DNA from: Betaproteobacteria bacterium
Lineage (GTDB): Bacteria; Pseudomonadota; Gammaproteobacteria; Burkholderiales; SG8-41
Assembly: GCA_025356695.1 (NCBI GenBank)
Contig: JANXSE010000267.1
Location: forward strand, 1-19,162
Length of the DNA: 19,162 nt
Direction: 5' to 3'
Part shown: in pieces, positions 1 through 7,612 of the stretch
Numbering within the stretch: the first letter of the stretch is position 1
How the letters are laid out: the number at the start of each line of letters is the position of its first letter
Position numbers and translations under genes: made by a program
The notes under the pieces: model-generated
Seen by the model: the letters and a program-made list of their open reading frames with translations, nothing else
Told to the model about the DNA's origin: nothing
Databases searched by the model: none

Positions 1-46
1 CCGCGTTGTGCTTGCGGCGCGTGCGCCGTGCTGATTTCTTGACCAT
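1..46 (-). CDS. Transposase OrfA N-terminus, IS3-type (truncated by window edge)
   Basis: Only 15 codons are visible, reading MVKKSARRTRRKHNA. The run of Lys and Arg followed by an HNA/HSA-type turn is how many IS3-family OrfA proteins begin, just before the helix-turn-helix that binds the element's ends. OrfA is normally about 90-100 residues and is joined to the OrfB integrase by programmed frameshifting; none of that is visible here. The start is supported by the AAGGAG ribosome binding site at correct spacing. With so few residues the call rests on pattern memory, and another small basic DNA-binding protein is possible. Confidence 0.45.
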   Translation of the reverse strand, partial: MVKKSARRTRRKHNA

Positions 47-118
47 CAAAAACTCCTTCTCGCCAGACCGCTTTCGGCCCAGCATTGTGCCCGGAGTTTC
101 CACTTATAGCGCTGTTCA
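1..118 (-). mobile_element. Partial IS3-family-like insertion sequence (left end only)
   Basis: On the minus strand, a start codon at 44-46 follows a strong ribosome binding site (AAGGAG, six bases away). It opens a very basic reading frame typical of IS3-family OrfA proteins, and the frame runs out of the window. About 70 bases of leader precede it. Reading inward, TGAACAG at about 118 is a plausible IS terminus, because IS3 elements normally begin with TG. The other terminus, the target duplication and OrfB lie outside the window, so neither the boundary nor the family is proven. The position of the end is a guess from the TG and the usual leader length. Confidence 0.42.
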
Positions 119-350
119 GATTTGCGGGACCACTTCTGTTCCCCCACTGGTCTTCTGCCATGAAACTGGCGGCTATCTTCTTCCACGAATACCGCAGCCG
201 CAACCGGATATTTCGATCAGACGCTCGAAACCGGCGCAATCGGCACGGACATTGCACAGGAACGGACAGCGACCACCGGCTTTTTGTCGAAAGCGCGCGT
301 TGAATCAAACGCGCGGGTACCGATAGCTTTCGTATCGGGCGATACAGAAC
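119..350. other. Non-coding stretch with two hairpins downstream of the cupin gene
   Basis: No convincing gene is seen between the putative IS end and the cupin stop codon. Two inverted repeats lie close to that stop: CCGATA/TATCGG (320-325 and 333-338) and CGCGCGTT/AACGCGCG (294-301 and 308-315). Read on the minus strand they come directly after the cupin gene and could end its transcript, but neither is followed by a clear U-tract. Open frames here have no ribosome binding site and resemble no family I know. Confidence 0.35.
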
Positions 351-725
351 TTAGACCTCAACCGTCGTCGGCTTTCCGCTGCCGTCGCTGGTGGTATCGC
401 GACAGACGAGATAGACGGCATCGCCATCGTCGCTTGCTACCGCCGTGTGCACGACCTTCGGCGGGATGTGCAGCAACGCGCCGGTCGGCACGATGAACTC
501 TTCGCCGTCCATCACAACCTTGAGCGCGCCCTTCAGCACATAGTTAAAAGTTTCATCGAGATGGTAGTGCGCCTTCGAGCCGGTGCCTTTTTGCTTGGTG
601 ACGATGCCGACGTAGACGCGCTCGCCAGTGAAGGCGGCGCCCATGCCGGTCGAGAGCGCAGCGCCGAGCACATTGCCCTGTTTCATCGTATCGAAGTTGT
701 GGACGTAGCGTTCTTTGGCAGTCAT
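351..725 (-). CDS. Small single-domain cupin protein
   Basis: This 124-residue protein is a single RmlC-type cupin barrel with no signal peptide, so it should be cytoplasmic. Cupin motif 1 is seen at about residues 47-66, with His53 and His55 (HYH) and Glu58, ending in the FNYVLKG strand and turn. Motif 2 contains IPPKVVH with His93. These would hold a divalent metal, although the acidic ligand sits one residue earlier than in the classic pattern. Small cupins of this kind include dioxygenases, isomerases and sensor-like proteins, and the substrate cannot be read from sequence. The start at 725 is chosen over an upstream frame extension because a GGAG site precedes it and because the promoter at 764-791 would start transcription inside the longer form. 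Confidence 0.82.
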   Translation of the reverse strand: MTAKERYVHNFDTMKQGNVLGAALSTGMGAAFTGERVYVGIVTKQKGTGSKAHYHLDETFNYVLKGALKVVMDGEEFIVPTGALLHIPPKVVHTAVASDDGDAVYLVCRDTTSDGSGKPTTVEV

Positions 726-763
726 GTTGTTGCTCCAGAAATAAACCGAAGTGGCAGGCGCCA

Positions 764-791
764 ACTATATCGCGTGGTGACGGAGAGTCAA
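764..791 (-). promoter_or_regulatory. Sigma70-type promoter of the cupin gene
   Basis: On the minus strand TTGACT (786-791, five of six matches to the -35 consensus) and TATAGT (764-769, five of six to the -10) are separated by 16 bases. Transcription would begin near 757, giving a leader of about 32 bases before the start codon at 725. Confidence 0.6.
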
Positions 792-893
792 GGCAGCGGC
801 GCGCAATAGCGCATTGCAACAGCACCTTGGCTGCCTCAGAATATGCTCACTCCTCGCCACCCGCCGTGGCTCACCCGATGACTTTCCAACCCG

Positions 894-1652
894 ATGACCG
901 AAATACTGATTGAATGGATAGTCGTCGGCGGCATCGGCGCCGTCATCGGCTTCGCCGGCGGGCTCTTCGGCGTCGGCGGCGGCATGCTGGCGGTGCCGGT
1001 ACTGGCGCTGGGGTTCGGTCTCGAACAGCAGTTCGCACAGGGCACCACCTATGTCATGGCCGCACCCACCGCAGTGATGGGGCTGTGGCATTACTACAAA
1101 CACGGCAGCGTCGACCGCCGCTACGCGCTGGGCATTGCGGTCGCCGGCTGTATCGCCGGCTACCTCGGCACCTTGCTCGCGCTTTATCTCGACCCGCAGC
1201 AGTTGCGCCGTGTGTTTTCGGTCTTCCTCCTGCTGCTGGTGGCCTACATGGTGATTTCGGAATTGCCGCGTTTCGCGCCGCGCAGCACGCGCAAACTGCT
1301 CGACATGCGCTGGTCACCGCTGGTCGGCGCGTTCTGCGGCACACTGACGGGTTTCTTCACGATCGGCGGCGCGATCTGCGCCACGCCGCTGCTGACGCGC
1401 TTTTTCGGGCTGGTGCAGCAAAAAGCCCAGGGGCTCGCCTTCGCCGCGATTGCACCGGGCACGCTGGCCAGCCTAGCCACCTACTCGCACCATGACAAGG
1501 TCGTGTGGCAACTCGGCATTCCGCTGTGCATTGGCGCATTGACGACGATGCGCGCCGGCGTGGCGATGGCGCACCGCCTGCCCGAACGTAAATTGCGAAT
1601 ATTGTTTTACCTGCCGCTGGCGGGCACGGCAATCGCCATGCTCTCGCGCTAA
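894..1652 (+). CDS. TauE/SafE-family sulfite/anion exporter permease
   Basis: A 252-residue integral membrane protein of the TauE/SafE (DUF81) family. These are secondary transporters, several of them linked to export or uptake of sulfite, sulfoacetate or other organosulfur anions. The family is an internal duplication with a glycine-rich motif in each half: GFAGGLFGVGGG at residues 19-30 and GFFTIGGAICATP at about 153-165. Roughly eight hydrophobic segments are visible, and the length is normal for the family. The ATG at 894 has no strong ribosome binding site, but it places the first membrane helix right after the N-terminus, as expected. It diverges from the cupin gene and converges on the MFS gene with a 15-base gap. 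No sulfur-metabolism gene is adjacent, so the substrate is unknown. Confidence 0.85.
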   Translation: MTEILIEWIVVGGIGAVIGFAGGLFGVGGGMLAVPVLALGFGLEQQFAQGTTYVMAAPTAVMGLWHYYKHGSVDRRYALGIAVAGCIAGYLGTLLALYLDPQQLRRVFSVFLLLLVAYMVISELPRFAPRSTRKLLDMRWSPLVGAFCGTLTGFFTIGGAICATPLLTRFFGLVQQKAQGLAFAAIAPGTLASLATYSHHDKVVWQLGIPLCIGALTTMRAGVAMAHRLPERKLRILFYLPLAGTAIAMLSR

Positions 1653-1667
1653 AAAAATCCCGCGCGC

Positions 1668-2816
1668 TCAATCGGCCGCGTCTGCGGACGTTTTCGATTT
1701 CTCGCGCGACAGCACGCCGCCGCTGCCCAGCATCAGCGCGCTGACGCCGAACACCGCAAACATGCCGAACAGCGTGCCGATACTGCCGAAAATAATCGGC
1801 ACGATTACGCGTGTCAGATTGTTGATGGTGATGCGCAGACCCATGATCTCGCCGGAACGCCCGGCTACGGAATTACTGAAGGCCAGCGTCATGGTGATGG
1901 GCTGGCCGCAACCGAGACCAAGGCCGATCATGAACGAAACCACCGAAAGAGCCAGCGCGCCTTTCAGAAACGGCAGAATCAGAAAACCCGCCGCTGCAAG
2001 ATAAAAAGAATAGGCGAGTATCGTTTTCTCGCTGAGCCGCGCCATGATCAGCGGCATCACCAGACGCACAACGAAGGAGGCGGCGGCGAACATCGCGACA
2101 ACCACGCCGATCGCCGACGCCGACAGATCGATCGAGTGGCCGTAGACCGGCAGATAAAACTGGTAGAGCTCGATGCCTTCGACGACGAGGCTGCCAGTGG
2201 CCAGTATCCGCCACAAGCCGGCGTCCTTCAGCGTGTGCAACACGCTGCTTTTGTCAGCCGCGCCGCGCGTGCCCGGCGGCAACGATTTGCCCCACACCGC
2301 CAGCATCGCCACCGGCACGATAGACAGGAACGCGAAATACATGCAGGTACGCCCGTAACCGGCGTGGTCGATGCCGAAGCCGACCAGCAGCGGGCCGAAG
2401 AACGATGCGATCGATTGGGCGAGCCCGAAATTGCTGAAGCTCTGCGTGCGGTTTTCCGGCCCGCTGATGAGGCCGATCAGATTCTGCAAAGACACGTTGT
2501 AGAGTGCGAATGAAAAACCGAGGACGCTGGCGGCGACGAACAGGGCCGGCATGCCCGGATAAAAATACGGCACCAGCATGGCAATGCCGGTACCGGTGGT
2601 GCCGATGGTGAGCAACCAACGCGAACCGAAACGGTCCGCCACCATGCCCACCGGCCACGACATCACGCCCGGAAACAGCGCGAACAACGCAGCCAGCATG
2701 CCGACGGTGATCGGCGTCGCATCGAGACTCAACGCGTACAACGCGAAGAGCACGCGGCCGGCGCGCAGGCTCGTCATGTTGCACAACGCCAGCGCAATGA
2801 CTAATCGGATCGACAT
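1668..2816 (-). CDS. Major facilitator superfamily (MFS) transporter
   Basis: A 382-residue inner-membrane transporter with about 12 hydrophobic segments, the normal size for MFS. The diagnostic motif A between helices 2 and 3 is present as GMVADRFGSR (residues 57-66). A hydrophilic loop around residues 185-200 separates the two six-helix halves. The type resembles drug or metabolite efflux proteins, but the substrate cannot be inferred. No in-frame ATG, GTG or TTG is seen just upstream, so the ATG at 2816 is the only reasonable start even though its own ribosome binding site is poor. A purine-rich stretch (GGGGGGAGGAGGG on the minus strand, about 2850-2865) lies too far away to serve it. It converges with the TauE gene. 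Confidence 0.85.
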   Translation of the reverse strand: MSIRLVIALALCNMTSLRAGRVLFALYALSLDATPITVGMLAALFALFPGVMSWPVGMVADRFGSRWLLTIGTTGTGIAMLVPYFYPGMPALFVAASVLGFSFALYNVSLQNLIGLISGPENRTQSFSNFGLAQSIASFFGPLLVGFGIDHAGYGRTCMYFAFLSIVPVAMLAVWGKSLPPGTRGAADKSSVLHTLKDAGLWRILATGSLVVEGIELYQFYLPVYGHSIDLSASAIGVVVAMFAAASFVVRLVMPLIMARLSEKTILAYSFYLAAAGFLILPFLKGALALSVVSFMIGLGLGCGQPITMTLAFSNSVAGRSGEIMGLRITINNLTRVIVPIIFGSIGTLFGMFAVFGVSALMLGSGGVLSREKSKTSADAAD

Positions 2817-3009
2817 GAATGGAAAATGGGCGCGGAAGCCGGCAGTCGCCGCCCTCCTCCCCCCGGAAAGTGCGCATGGAAAACACTATTGTAACCGCAG
2901 CCTTGACGGCGACCCTGCTGCTGCGCGATCACCTGCGTAACGGCAATTCATCGCCGCAGACTGCGCACGGCGTGGAAGCGGAGACGCGACGCGGAAACCT
3001 GCCGTTTTT

Positions 3010-3051
3010 TTGACCTGCGTCAACCATGAAAACCGCATAGATCGCGATACT
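3010..3051 (+). promoter_or_regulatory. FNR/Anr-type operator and -10 of the first cytochrome c gene
   Basis: TTGACCTGCGTCAA (3010-3023) is a perfect TTGAC-N4-GTCAA palindrome, the form bound by FNR/Anr/Dnr regulators of the CRP-FNR family. A -10-like GATACT lies at 3046-3051 (four of six). If transcription begins seven bases after it, at 3058, the palindrome is centred at -41.5, the spacing used by class II FNR-activated promoters. There is no separate -35, as expected. The same 14-mer in inverse orientation precedes the cytochrome gene at 13046. Confidence 0.7.
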
Positions 3052-3092
3052 AAAACCGGCTGTGATGTCGTTTCCGACCAAGGAGTACCATC

Positions 3093-3533
3093 ATGAAACC
3101 GGCAACTGCGATTGCTTCCGCAATTTTCACCGTCACTGGCGCGCTGTTGTGCGCGGTCTCCCTGCATGCGCTGGCCGCCGAACCCGGCCTCGGTCAACGT
3201 GAATTCAGCGCGCGTTGTGCCATGTGCCACGGCACTTCTGCAAGAGGTGACGGCTGGATGGCCGAAAATCTGATCCGGCGACCGCCGTCGCTGCGTAACC
3301 TGAAAAAGAACAATGGCGGCATGTTCCCGCGCGAACAGCTTGCACGCACGATCGACGGCCGCATCGCGATCAAGGCGCACGGGCCGAGCGAAATGCCGGC
3401 GTGGGGAACGATTTACAAAAGCGATATCGCAACGGCCGCGGGCGGCCCGCGCGGCGTGCGCGAAGAGGACGAAGTCAACATCAGCTACCGCATCCAGGCG
3501 CTGATCGAATATCTGACCACGCAGCAGGACTGA
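3093..3533 (+). CDS. Exported mono-heme c-type cytochrome
   Basis: A 146-residue periplasmic cytochrome c. Residues 1-29 form a Sec signal peptide with cleavage expected after ALAA. The heme-binding motif CAMCH is at residues 42-46, and MPAWG at 101-105 supplies the likely methionine axial ligand, as in class I cytochromes. It would pass electrons between periplasmic or membrane partners, but no partner oxidase or dehydrogenase is next to it. The start at 3093 follows a good ribosome binding site (AAGGAG, seven bases away). The gene stands alone, with cupin and MFS neighbours on the other strand. The FNR/Anr-type promoter 35 to 80 bases upstream implies induction at low oxygen. Length and motif spacing are ordinary for the family. 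Confidence 0.9.
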   Translation: MKPATAIASAIFTVTGALLCAVSLHALAAEPGLGQREFSARCAMCHGTSARGDGWMAENLIRRPPSLRNLKKNNGGMFPREQLARTIDGRIAIKAHGPSEMPAWGTIYKSDIATAAGGPRGVREEDEVNISYRIQALIEYLTTQQD

Positions 3534-3570
3534 GCGCGGCCGCTTGCGCGGCTGGCCGGTCCGGCGCGGA

Positions 3571-3993
3571 TTACTTCACTTCCGAGGTCAGTCGCTCGGG
3601 AAATTTTCCGTAGAATTCGTCGTCGGCTTCCTTGCGCTTCCATGCGGGATTGAAATCCCAGGACGATCCGCGCGAAGTCATCGAAGTGCCGTAACGCACG
3701 CGGAACAGCAGCGTGCGCTGCGGGCCGTTGATGTATTCATGCACGTCGCCGGGCGGATGCACGACGAAACCGCCGGGCACAATATCGATCGTGCGCTCGG
3801 GCGTGCGCATTTTGCCGCCGCCCTCGAAACAAAAATAGATTTCCGTCGCATCGGGATGGCAATGGTAGGCGCAGATCTGCCCCGGCTCCCAGCAGGCGAC
3901 GGTCACATCACCGGCGCCGAATTTGCCCAGCACTTTTTCGACATGCCGGTCGGCACGCCATTCCTGCTCTTTCTTCAAATCAAATACGTGCAT
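3571..3993 (-). CDS. Metal-binding cupin protein
   Basis: A 140-residue cupin that fits the textbook two-motif pattern exactly. Motif 1 is G38-x5-H44-x-H46-x4-E51-x6-G58; motif 2 is G74-x5-P80-x-G82-x2-H85-x3-N89. His44, His46, Glu51 and His85 should bind Fe, Mn, Ni or Zn. There is no signal peptide. The start at 3993 has a strong GGAGGGG ribosome binding site, while the longer in-frame extension upstream has none and looks non-coding (Cys- and Arg-rich). The stop is 37 bases from that of the convergent cytochrome gene. The DUF1488-like gene lies upstream on the same strand with a gap of about 120 bases, so a shared transcript is possible. Enzyme or sensor role unknown. Confidence 0.85.
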   Translation of the reverse strand: MHVFDLKKEQEWRADRHVEKVLGKFGAGDVTVACWEPGQICAYHCHPDATEIYFCFEGGGKMRTPERTIDIVPGGFVVHPPGDVHEYINGPQRTLLFRVRYGTSMTSRGSSWDFNPAWKRKEADDEFYGKFPERLTSEVK

Positions 3994-4111
3994 TTCCCCT
4001 CCCTCGATGTGCATCCCGGTGCAATCTTGTCGTTGTATGAGCACTGCCGCGCGAACTGCAAAACAGTTTATCACGCGCCCGGCGCAGGCCCGGCAGAGGA
4101 GAAATCCGTGA

Positions 4112-4402
4112 CTACAGGAAGGACGGGGACAACACGATCTCGCTGGTGCGCTCAAGATCGCTGGCGCCCATTTCAGCGATGATGCGGCGCGCCGAGGCGT
4201 GAATATTCTTGCGATGGCGGGCAAATATCTCCATGCAACCGGCAACCTTCATATGCGGCGCGCCGAGGATAGTGAAATGATCCTCGAGTGTCTTGCGCGC
4301 GATCAGGCAGCGCAGCTGGCGTCCATCGACGTCGGCGTGAAACAGCACCCGTTCAAGCTTTTCCTCGTATTGCTCTTTTTCATCAAAACTGACCTTCGAC
4401 AT
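4112..4402 (-). CDS. DUF1488-like small protein of unknown function
   Basis: A 96-residue soluble protein beginning MSKVSFDEKEQYEEKL. The pattern VLFHADVDGRQLRC, then ARKTLEDHF, then a C-terminal helix with RHRKNIHASARRI matches the layout I recall for DUF1488 proteins: two or more beta strands around a DGR turn, then an ALEDHF-like helix and an IxxxARR helix. Their function is not known. The start at 4402 is preceded by GGAG at correct spacing, whereas the longer frame to 4474 lacks one. The cupin gene follows on the same strand. No signal peptide, membrane segment or catalytic motif is visible. The family assignment is from memory and moderately sure. Confidence 0.68.
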   Translation of the reverse strand: MSKVSFDEKEQYEEKLERVLFHADVDGRQLRCLIARKTLEDHFTILGAPHMKVAGCMEIFARHRKNIHASARRIIAEMGASDLERTSEIVLSPSFL

Positions 4403-4691
4403 GCCCGCTCCGGTGGTTGCATTGCGTCTGGACTCTACGCGCATGCCGGTGGGAAGTCGCAGGTCATTTTGCAAATCGCGCAGGCCGGCGGCGCTGCTGG
4501 ATTATCGAAAGTGTGGCATCCACAGGGATTGTTCACGTCTCGCCTTACGACGATCCGCGAATCCCGCGCCATTCCGGCGCGGGACCGCGCGCTTTGTGCG
4601 TATTCAGCAAAGGATGGAAGCAATATGGCACGGTATTCTTGCCACGGCCTGCGCGCGTCCAACCCGAGGGCCGCCGCCTACCAGTAAGCAT
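4403..4691. other. Intergenic region with a GC-rich perfect hairpin
   Basis: No gene is supported between the DUF1488-like start and the tRNA-Glu terminator. A perfect nine-base-pair hairpin, TCCCGCGCC/GGCGCGGGA with loop ATTCC, lies at 4562-4584 and has no T-tract on either side. Overlapping frames on the plus strand lack ribosome binding sites and look like random GC-rich reading. Confidence 0.35.
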
Positions 4692-4734
4692 CACAAATAA
4701 AAATGCCACCCTTGCGGTGGCATTTTTATTTGTG
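4692..4734 (-). terminator. Intrinsic terminator of the tRNA-Ala-tRNA-Glu transcript (symmetrical)
   Basis: A perfect 19-base inverted repeat, CACAAATAAAAATGCCACC and its complement, surrounds a five-base loop. The GC core GGTGGC/GCCACC is flanked by A-runs on one side and T-runs on the other, so it can end transcription on both strands. It starts right at the 3' end of tRNA-Glu and overlaps the last two bases of its encoded CCA. Confidence 0.88.
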
Positions 4735-4808
4735 GCGTCCCCAGGGGGATTCGAACCCCCGTACTCACCGTGAAAGGGTGATGTCCTAGGCCTCTAGACG
4801 ATGGGGAC
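4733..4808 (-). tRNA. tRNA-Glu (anticodon TTC)
   Basis: A 76-base tRNA including an encoded GCCA 3' end. The acceptor stem GTCCCCA pairs with TGGGGAC, the D-arm region reads TCGTCTAGAGGCCTAGGAC, the anticodon loop CTTTCAC carries TTC, and the T-arm contains GGTTCGAATCC. It is near-identical to the E. coli tRNA-Glu as remembered. It follows tRNA-Ala by 51 bases on the same strand and runs straight into the terminator. Confidence 0.97.
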
Positions 4809-4859
4809 CTTGAGACAAACTGCTGAAGGTGAAACATGTTGCCGCACTGCTTTTACTAC

Positions 4860-4935
<76 letters not shown>

Positions 4936-4949
4936 ACGAAAGACCGCGG

Positions 4950-4978
4950 ATTATACCGATGCAGCGCCACCCTGTAAA
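4950..4978 (-). promoter_or_regulatory. Strong sigma70-type promoter of the tRNA-Ala-tRNA-Glu unit
   Basis: On the minus strand TTTACA (4973-4978, five of six) is followed after exactly 17 bases by a perfect TATAAT (4950-4955). The next bases, CCGCGG, make a GC-rich discriminator, which is the feature of stringently controlled stable-RNA promoters. Transcription would start near 4943, eight bases before tRNA-Ala. The -35 lies just after the gltX stop codon, so the tRNAs need not depend on gltX transcription. Confidence 0.78.
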
Positions 4979-4985
4979 GAAATTG

Positions 4986-6377
4986 TCAGGCGGAAAACTG
5001 CTTTAACTCCGCGGACATACGGGCCAAAACCGTTTCTTTGCCGATCAGTTCGAGCGTGGCGTCAATTGAGGGCGTCTGCGTCGAGCCGGTCACCATTACC
5101 CTGAGCGGCATTGCCAGTTTCGGCATCTTCAGCGCGTGCGCACCAACCACCGCCTTGATGACGTCATTAATGGCGGCGCGGTTCCACACTACCGAACTCA
5201 GGCGCTTGTACAAATCTTCCACCGCCGGTCGCACATCGGCGCCGTAGTGCTGCGCGCGCAACGCCGCCGAGGGTTCCAGCGGGCGGTAGAAAAACACTGC
5301 CGCATCGGCCAGCTCGCGCAGACTACTGGCGCGCGCCCGCAACAGATCAATTACCGCATACAGTGCAGGCCCGTCGTCGGTGGAACAACCGTCCGCCGCA
5401 AAAAACGGCTGCACCAGATCGGCAAGGCGCGGTGTCTCGGCCTCGCGCATGTATTGCTGATTGAGCCACAGCAGCTTGTCCGGATCGAAGCGCGCCGGCG
5501 ACTTGCTGACGTGTGCCAAGTCGAACCACTCGACGAGCTGGTCGCGCGAAAACTTTTCGTTATCGCCGTGCGACCAGCCGAGTCGTGCCAGATAGTTCAC
5601 CAGCGCTTCCGGCAGAAAACCGTCGTCGCGATACTGCATCACGCTGACCGCGCCGTGTCGCTTCGACAGGCGCTCGCCGTCATGGCCGAGGATCATCGGC
5701 ACATGGCCGAACTTGGGCAGCGTGGCGCCAAGCGCCTTGTAGATATTGATCTGGCGCGGCGTGTTGTTGACGTGATCGTCGCCGCGGATGACGTGCGTGA
5801 TATTCATGTCGAGGTCGTCGATGACGACGCCGAAGTTGTAGGTCGGCACGCCGTCGCCGCGCAACAGCACCAGATCGTCGAGTTCGCCGTTGCTGATCGA
5901 AATCGGGCCCTTCACCTGGTCCATCCAGACCACCTCGCTGGCCTCCGGGTTCTTGAAACGGATCACCGGTTTGAGGCCGGCCGGAGGTTTCGCCAGAGAG
6001 TCGCGCCAGCGCCCGTCGTAGCGCGGCTTGTCGCCGCGCGCGCGCTGCGCTTCACGCATCTGGTCGAGTTCTTCCTTCGTGCAATAGCAGCGGTAGGCCT
6101 TGCCCTCGTTGACCAGTTGTTCGGCCACCGCCTGATACCGCTCGATGCGCTGCATCTGGTAGAACGGGCCTTCATCGCATTCCAGACCCAGCCAGTGCAT
6201 GCCGTCGAGGATGGCCTGCACCGATTGCTGGGTCGAACGCTCAAGGTCGGTGTCTTCGACGCGCAGAATGAATTTGCCGCCGTGCTTGCGCGCGTAGGCC
6301 CAGCTAAACAGCGCGGTACGCGCGCCGCCGATGTGCAGATAGCCGGTCGGGCTCGGGGCGAAGCGGGTTCTGATCAT
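4986..6377 (-). CDS. gltX: Glutamyl-tRNA synthetase
   Basis: A 463-residue class I aminoacyl-tRNA synthetase that charges tRNA-Glu with glutamate in the cytoplasm. The opening [16 protein letters not shown] (residues 5-20) holds the HIGH signature (HIGG, 15-18), and LSKRHG (237-242) is the KMSKS loop. The catalytic Rossmann domain is followed by the alpha-helical anticodon-binding half. Length is normal. Start at 6377 is fixed by the conserved [12 protein letters not shown] opening; a longer frame upstream would add a non-conserved arginine-rich tail. The zinc site known in E. coli GltX seems half lost: Cys97 and Cys99 are kept, but the partners are Trp124 and Asp126. Downstream on the same strand lies the tRNA-Glu it would charge. 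Confidence 0.97.
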   Translation of the reverse strand: MIRTRFAPSPTGYLHIGGARTALFSWAYARKHGGKFILRVEDTDLERSTQQSVQAILDGMHWLGLECDEGPFYQMQRIERYQAVAEQLVNEGKAYRCYCTKEELDQMREAQRARGDKPRYDGRWRDSLAKPPAGLKPVIRFKNPEASEVVWMDQVKGPISISNGELDDLVLLRGDGVPTYNFGVVIDDLDMNITHVIRGDDHVNNTPRQINIYKALGATLPKFGHVPMILGHDGERLSKRHGAVSVMQYRDDGFLPEALVNYLARLGWSHGDNEKFSRDQLVEWFDLAHVSKSPARFDPDKLLWLNQQYMREAETPRLADLVQPFFAADGCSTDDGPALYAVIDLLRARASSLRELADAAVFFYRPLEPSAALRAQHYGADVRPAVEDLYKRLSSVVWNRAAINDVIKAVVGAHALKMPKLAMPLRVMVTGSTQTPSIDATLELIGKETVLARMSAELKQFSA

Positions 6378-6400
6378 GTTGAGCGCGGAAAAAAGAACGC

Positions 6401-6406
6401 ATTTTA
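6401..6406 (-). promoter_or_regulatory. Likely -10 element for gltX
   Basis: TAAAAT on the minus strand (five of six matches) would start transcription near 6394, about 17 bases before the gltX ATG. No good -35 is visible in the GC-rich DNA upstream. Confidence 0.4.
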
Positions 6407-6460
6407 CTACGCGGCCACGGCGCTGCGGCGGCGGCCGCGAACGGGCGCGCGGGTATCCGT

Positions 6461-6466
6461 TAAAAT
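6461..6466 (+). promoter_or_regulatory. Likely -10 element for the Gfo/Idh/MocA gene
   Basis: TAAAAT on the plus strand (five of six matches) lies 53 bases before the ATG at 6520. It mirrors the gltX -10 about 55 bases away, so this intergenic region looks like a divergent promoter pair. The -35 is weak. Confidence 0.38.
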
Positions 6467-6519
6467 GTCTGCTTTCAGCGCGGCGGCATGCCGCCAAACC
6501 GACCTTTCAAGGAACTGCA

Positions 6520-7533
6520 ATGATCAACGCAGGCATCATCGGCCTCGGCCGCTGGGGACAAAACCTCGTCAACAGCATCCAGGGCAAGAGCGACAAAATC
6601 CGCGTCGTTGCCGGCGCCACCCGCACGCGCGCGCAGGAGGCCGTCGATTACGCCAGACAACAGGGCTTTCCGCTCGTCGATTCGGTGGCCAAACTGCTGG
6701 CCGATCCGAAAATCGATGCGGTGATTCTCGCCACGCCGCACACCCAGCGCGTCGAACTCATTTCCGCTGCGGCCAAGGCCGGCAAACACGTCTTCACCGA
6801 AAAACCGCTGACGCTGACCGACGCGGAAGCCGCGCAGTGCCTCAAGGCCTGTGCCGACCACAAGGTGACGCTGGCGGTCGGCTACAACTGGCGCTTCCAG
6901 CCGGCGCTGCAGGAAATCAAACGCATGCTCGAAGACGGGCGCCTCGGCGTGTTGCAGCATATCGAGGGCAATTTCTGCGGCCCCAGCGTTTACCGCTTCG
7001 GCAAAGAACACTGGCGTCTGCGGCCCGAAGAGGGCCCCGCCGGCGGCATGACCGGGCGCGGCGTGCACGTCGTCGACGCGATGATGTATCTGTCAGGCCA
7101 GATCGACAACGTCTACGCACAAAGCTACCGCCGCACGCTCGATTACGGCATCGACGACACCACCTCGATGCTGTTCCGTTTCAAAAACGGCGCCACCGGT
7201 TACCTCGGCACCTTCATCGCCACCGCCGAAACCTGGCGCATGCAGGTGTTCGGCTCCAAGGGCTGGGCCGAGGTCGGCGATGTGCAGCATCTGACGACCT
7301 GGGAAATGCGCGTCTGCTACGTCAATCCGGACAACCTGCTCGTTCATCACAAACCGCAGATCATCACCTTTCCGCAGACCAGCACCGAACGACTGGAACT
7401 GGAAAATTTCGCCGATGCGATCAAGGCGAAACGTCCGCTGGCGGTGGCCGGCGGCGACGAAGCACATGGGGTAGCGGTGCTCGAAGCCATTCTCAAATCG
7501 GCACAGGAACAGAAACCCGTTTCACTCGGCTGA
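6520..7533 (+). CDS. Gfo/Idh/MocA-family NAD(P)-dependent oxidoreductase
   Basis: A 337-residue cytoplasmic dehydrogenase. The N-terminal Rossmann fold opens with GLGRWG (residues 8-13), and the family's EKP motif is at 94-96 with catalytic Lys95. GRGVHVVDAM around 179-188 supplies the histidine usually found in the active site. The C-terminal half has the expected alpha/beta substrate domain. Members oxidise or reduce sugars, inositols and similar polyols; the substrate here is unknown because no sugar genes are near. The start is set by AAGGA nine bases upstream and by the fold beginning at residue 3; the longer frame overlaps gltX. It ends in a bidirectional terminator shared with the outer-membrane protein gene. 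Confidence 0.9.
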   Translation: MINAGIIGLGRWGQNLVNSIQGKSDKIRVVAGATRTRAQEAVDYARQQGFPLVDSVAKLLADPKIDAVILATPHTQRVELISAAAKAGKHVFTEKPLTLTDAEAAQCLKACADHKVTLAVGYNWRFQPALQEIKRMLEDGRLGVLQHIEGNFCGPSVYRFGKEHWRLRPEEGPAGGMTGRGVHVVDAMMYLSGQIDNVYAQSYRRTLDYGIDDTTSMLFRFKNGATGYLGTFIATAETWRMQVFGSKGWAEVGDVQHLTTWEMRVCYVNPDNLLVHHKPQIITFPQTSTERLELENFADAIKAKRPLAVAGGDEAHGVAVLEAILKSAQEQKPVSLG

Positions 7534-7549
7534 TTCCAGCACCGGAAAC

Positions 7550-7582
7550 AAAAAAGCCGCACCAAACGATGCGGCCTTTTTT
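7550..7582. terminator. Bidirectional intrinsic terminator
   Basis: The stem GCCGCA/TGCGGC (7556-7561 and 7570-7575) with an eight-base loop is flanked by six A's on the left and six T's on the right. It lies between two convergent genes and can end transcription of both the oxidoreductase (plus) and the beta-barrel protein (minus). Confidence 0.82.
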
Positions 7583-7612
7583 ATCGCGCTTTGCAACGCG
7601 AAGACTGCCTGA

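Noticed and set aside
6..496. Overlapping short plus-strand frames at the left end
   Set aside because: They cross the putative IS end, the non-coding stretch and the antisense of the cupin gene, have no ribosome binding sites and resemble nothing.
791..836. Inverted repeat AGGCAGC/GCTGCCT between the cupin and TauE genes as a riboswitch or terminator
   Set aside because: The stem is seven bases around a 32-base interior with only a weak inner pairing, no T-tract and no known riboswitch core. It also overlaps the cupin -35 region, so chance or an operator is as likely.
4199..4773. Plus-strand frames running from the DUF1488-like gene into tRNA-Glu
   Set aside because: They read through a tRNA and a terminator and are antisense to supported features.
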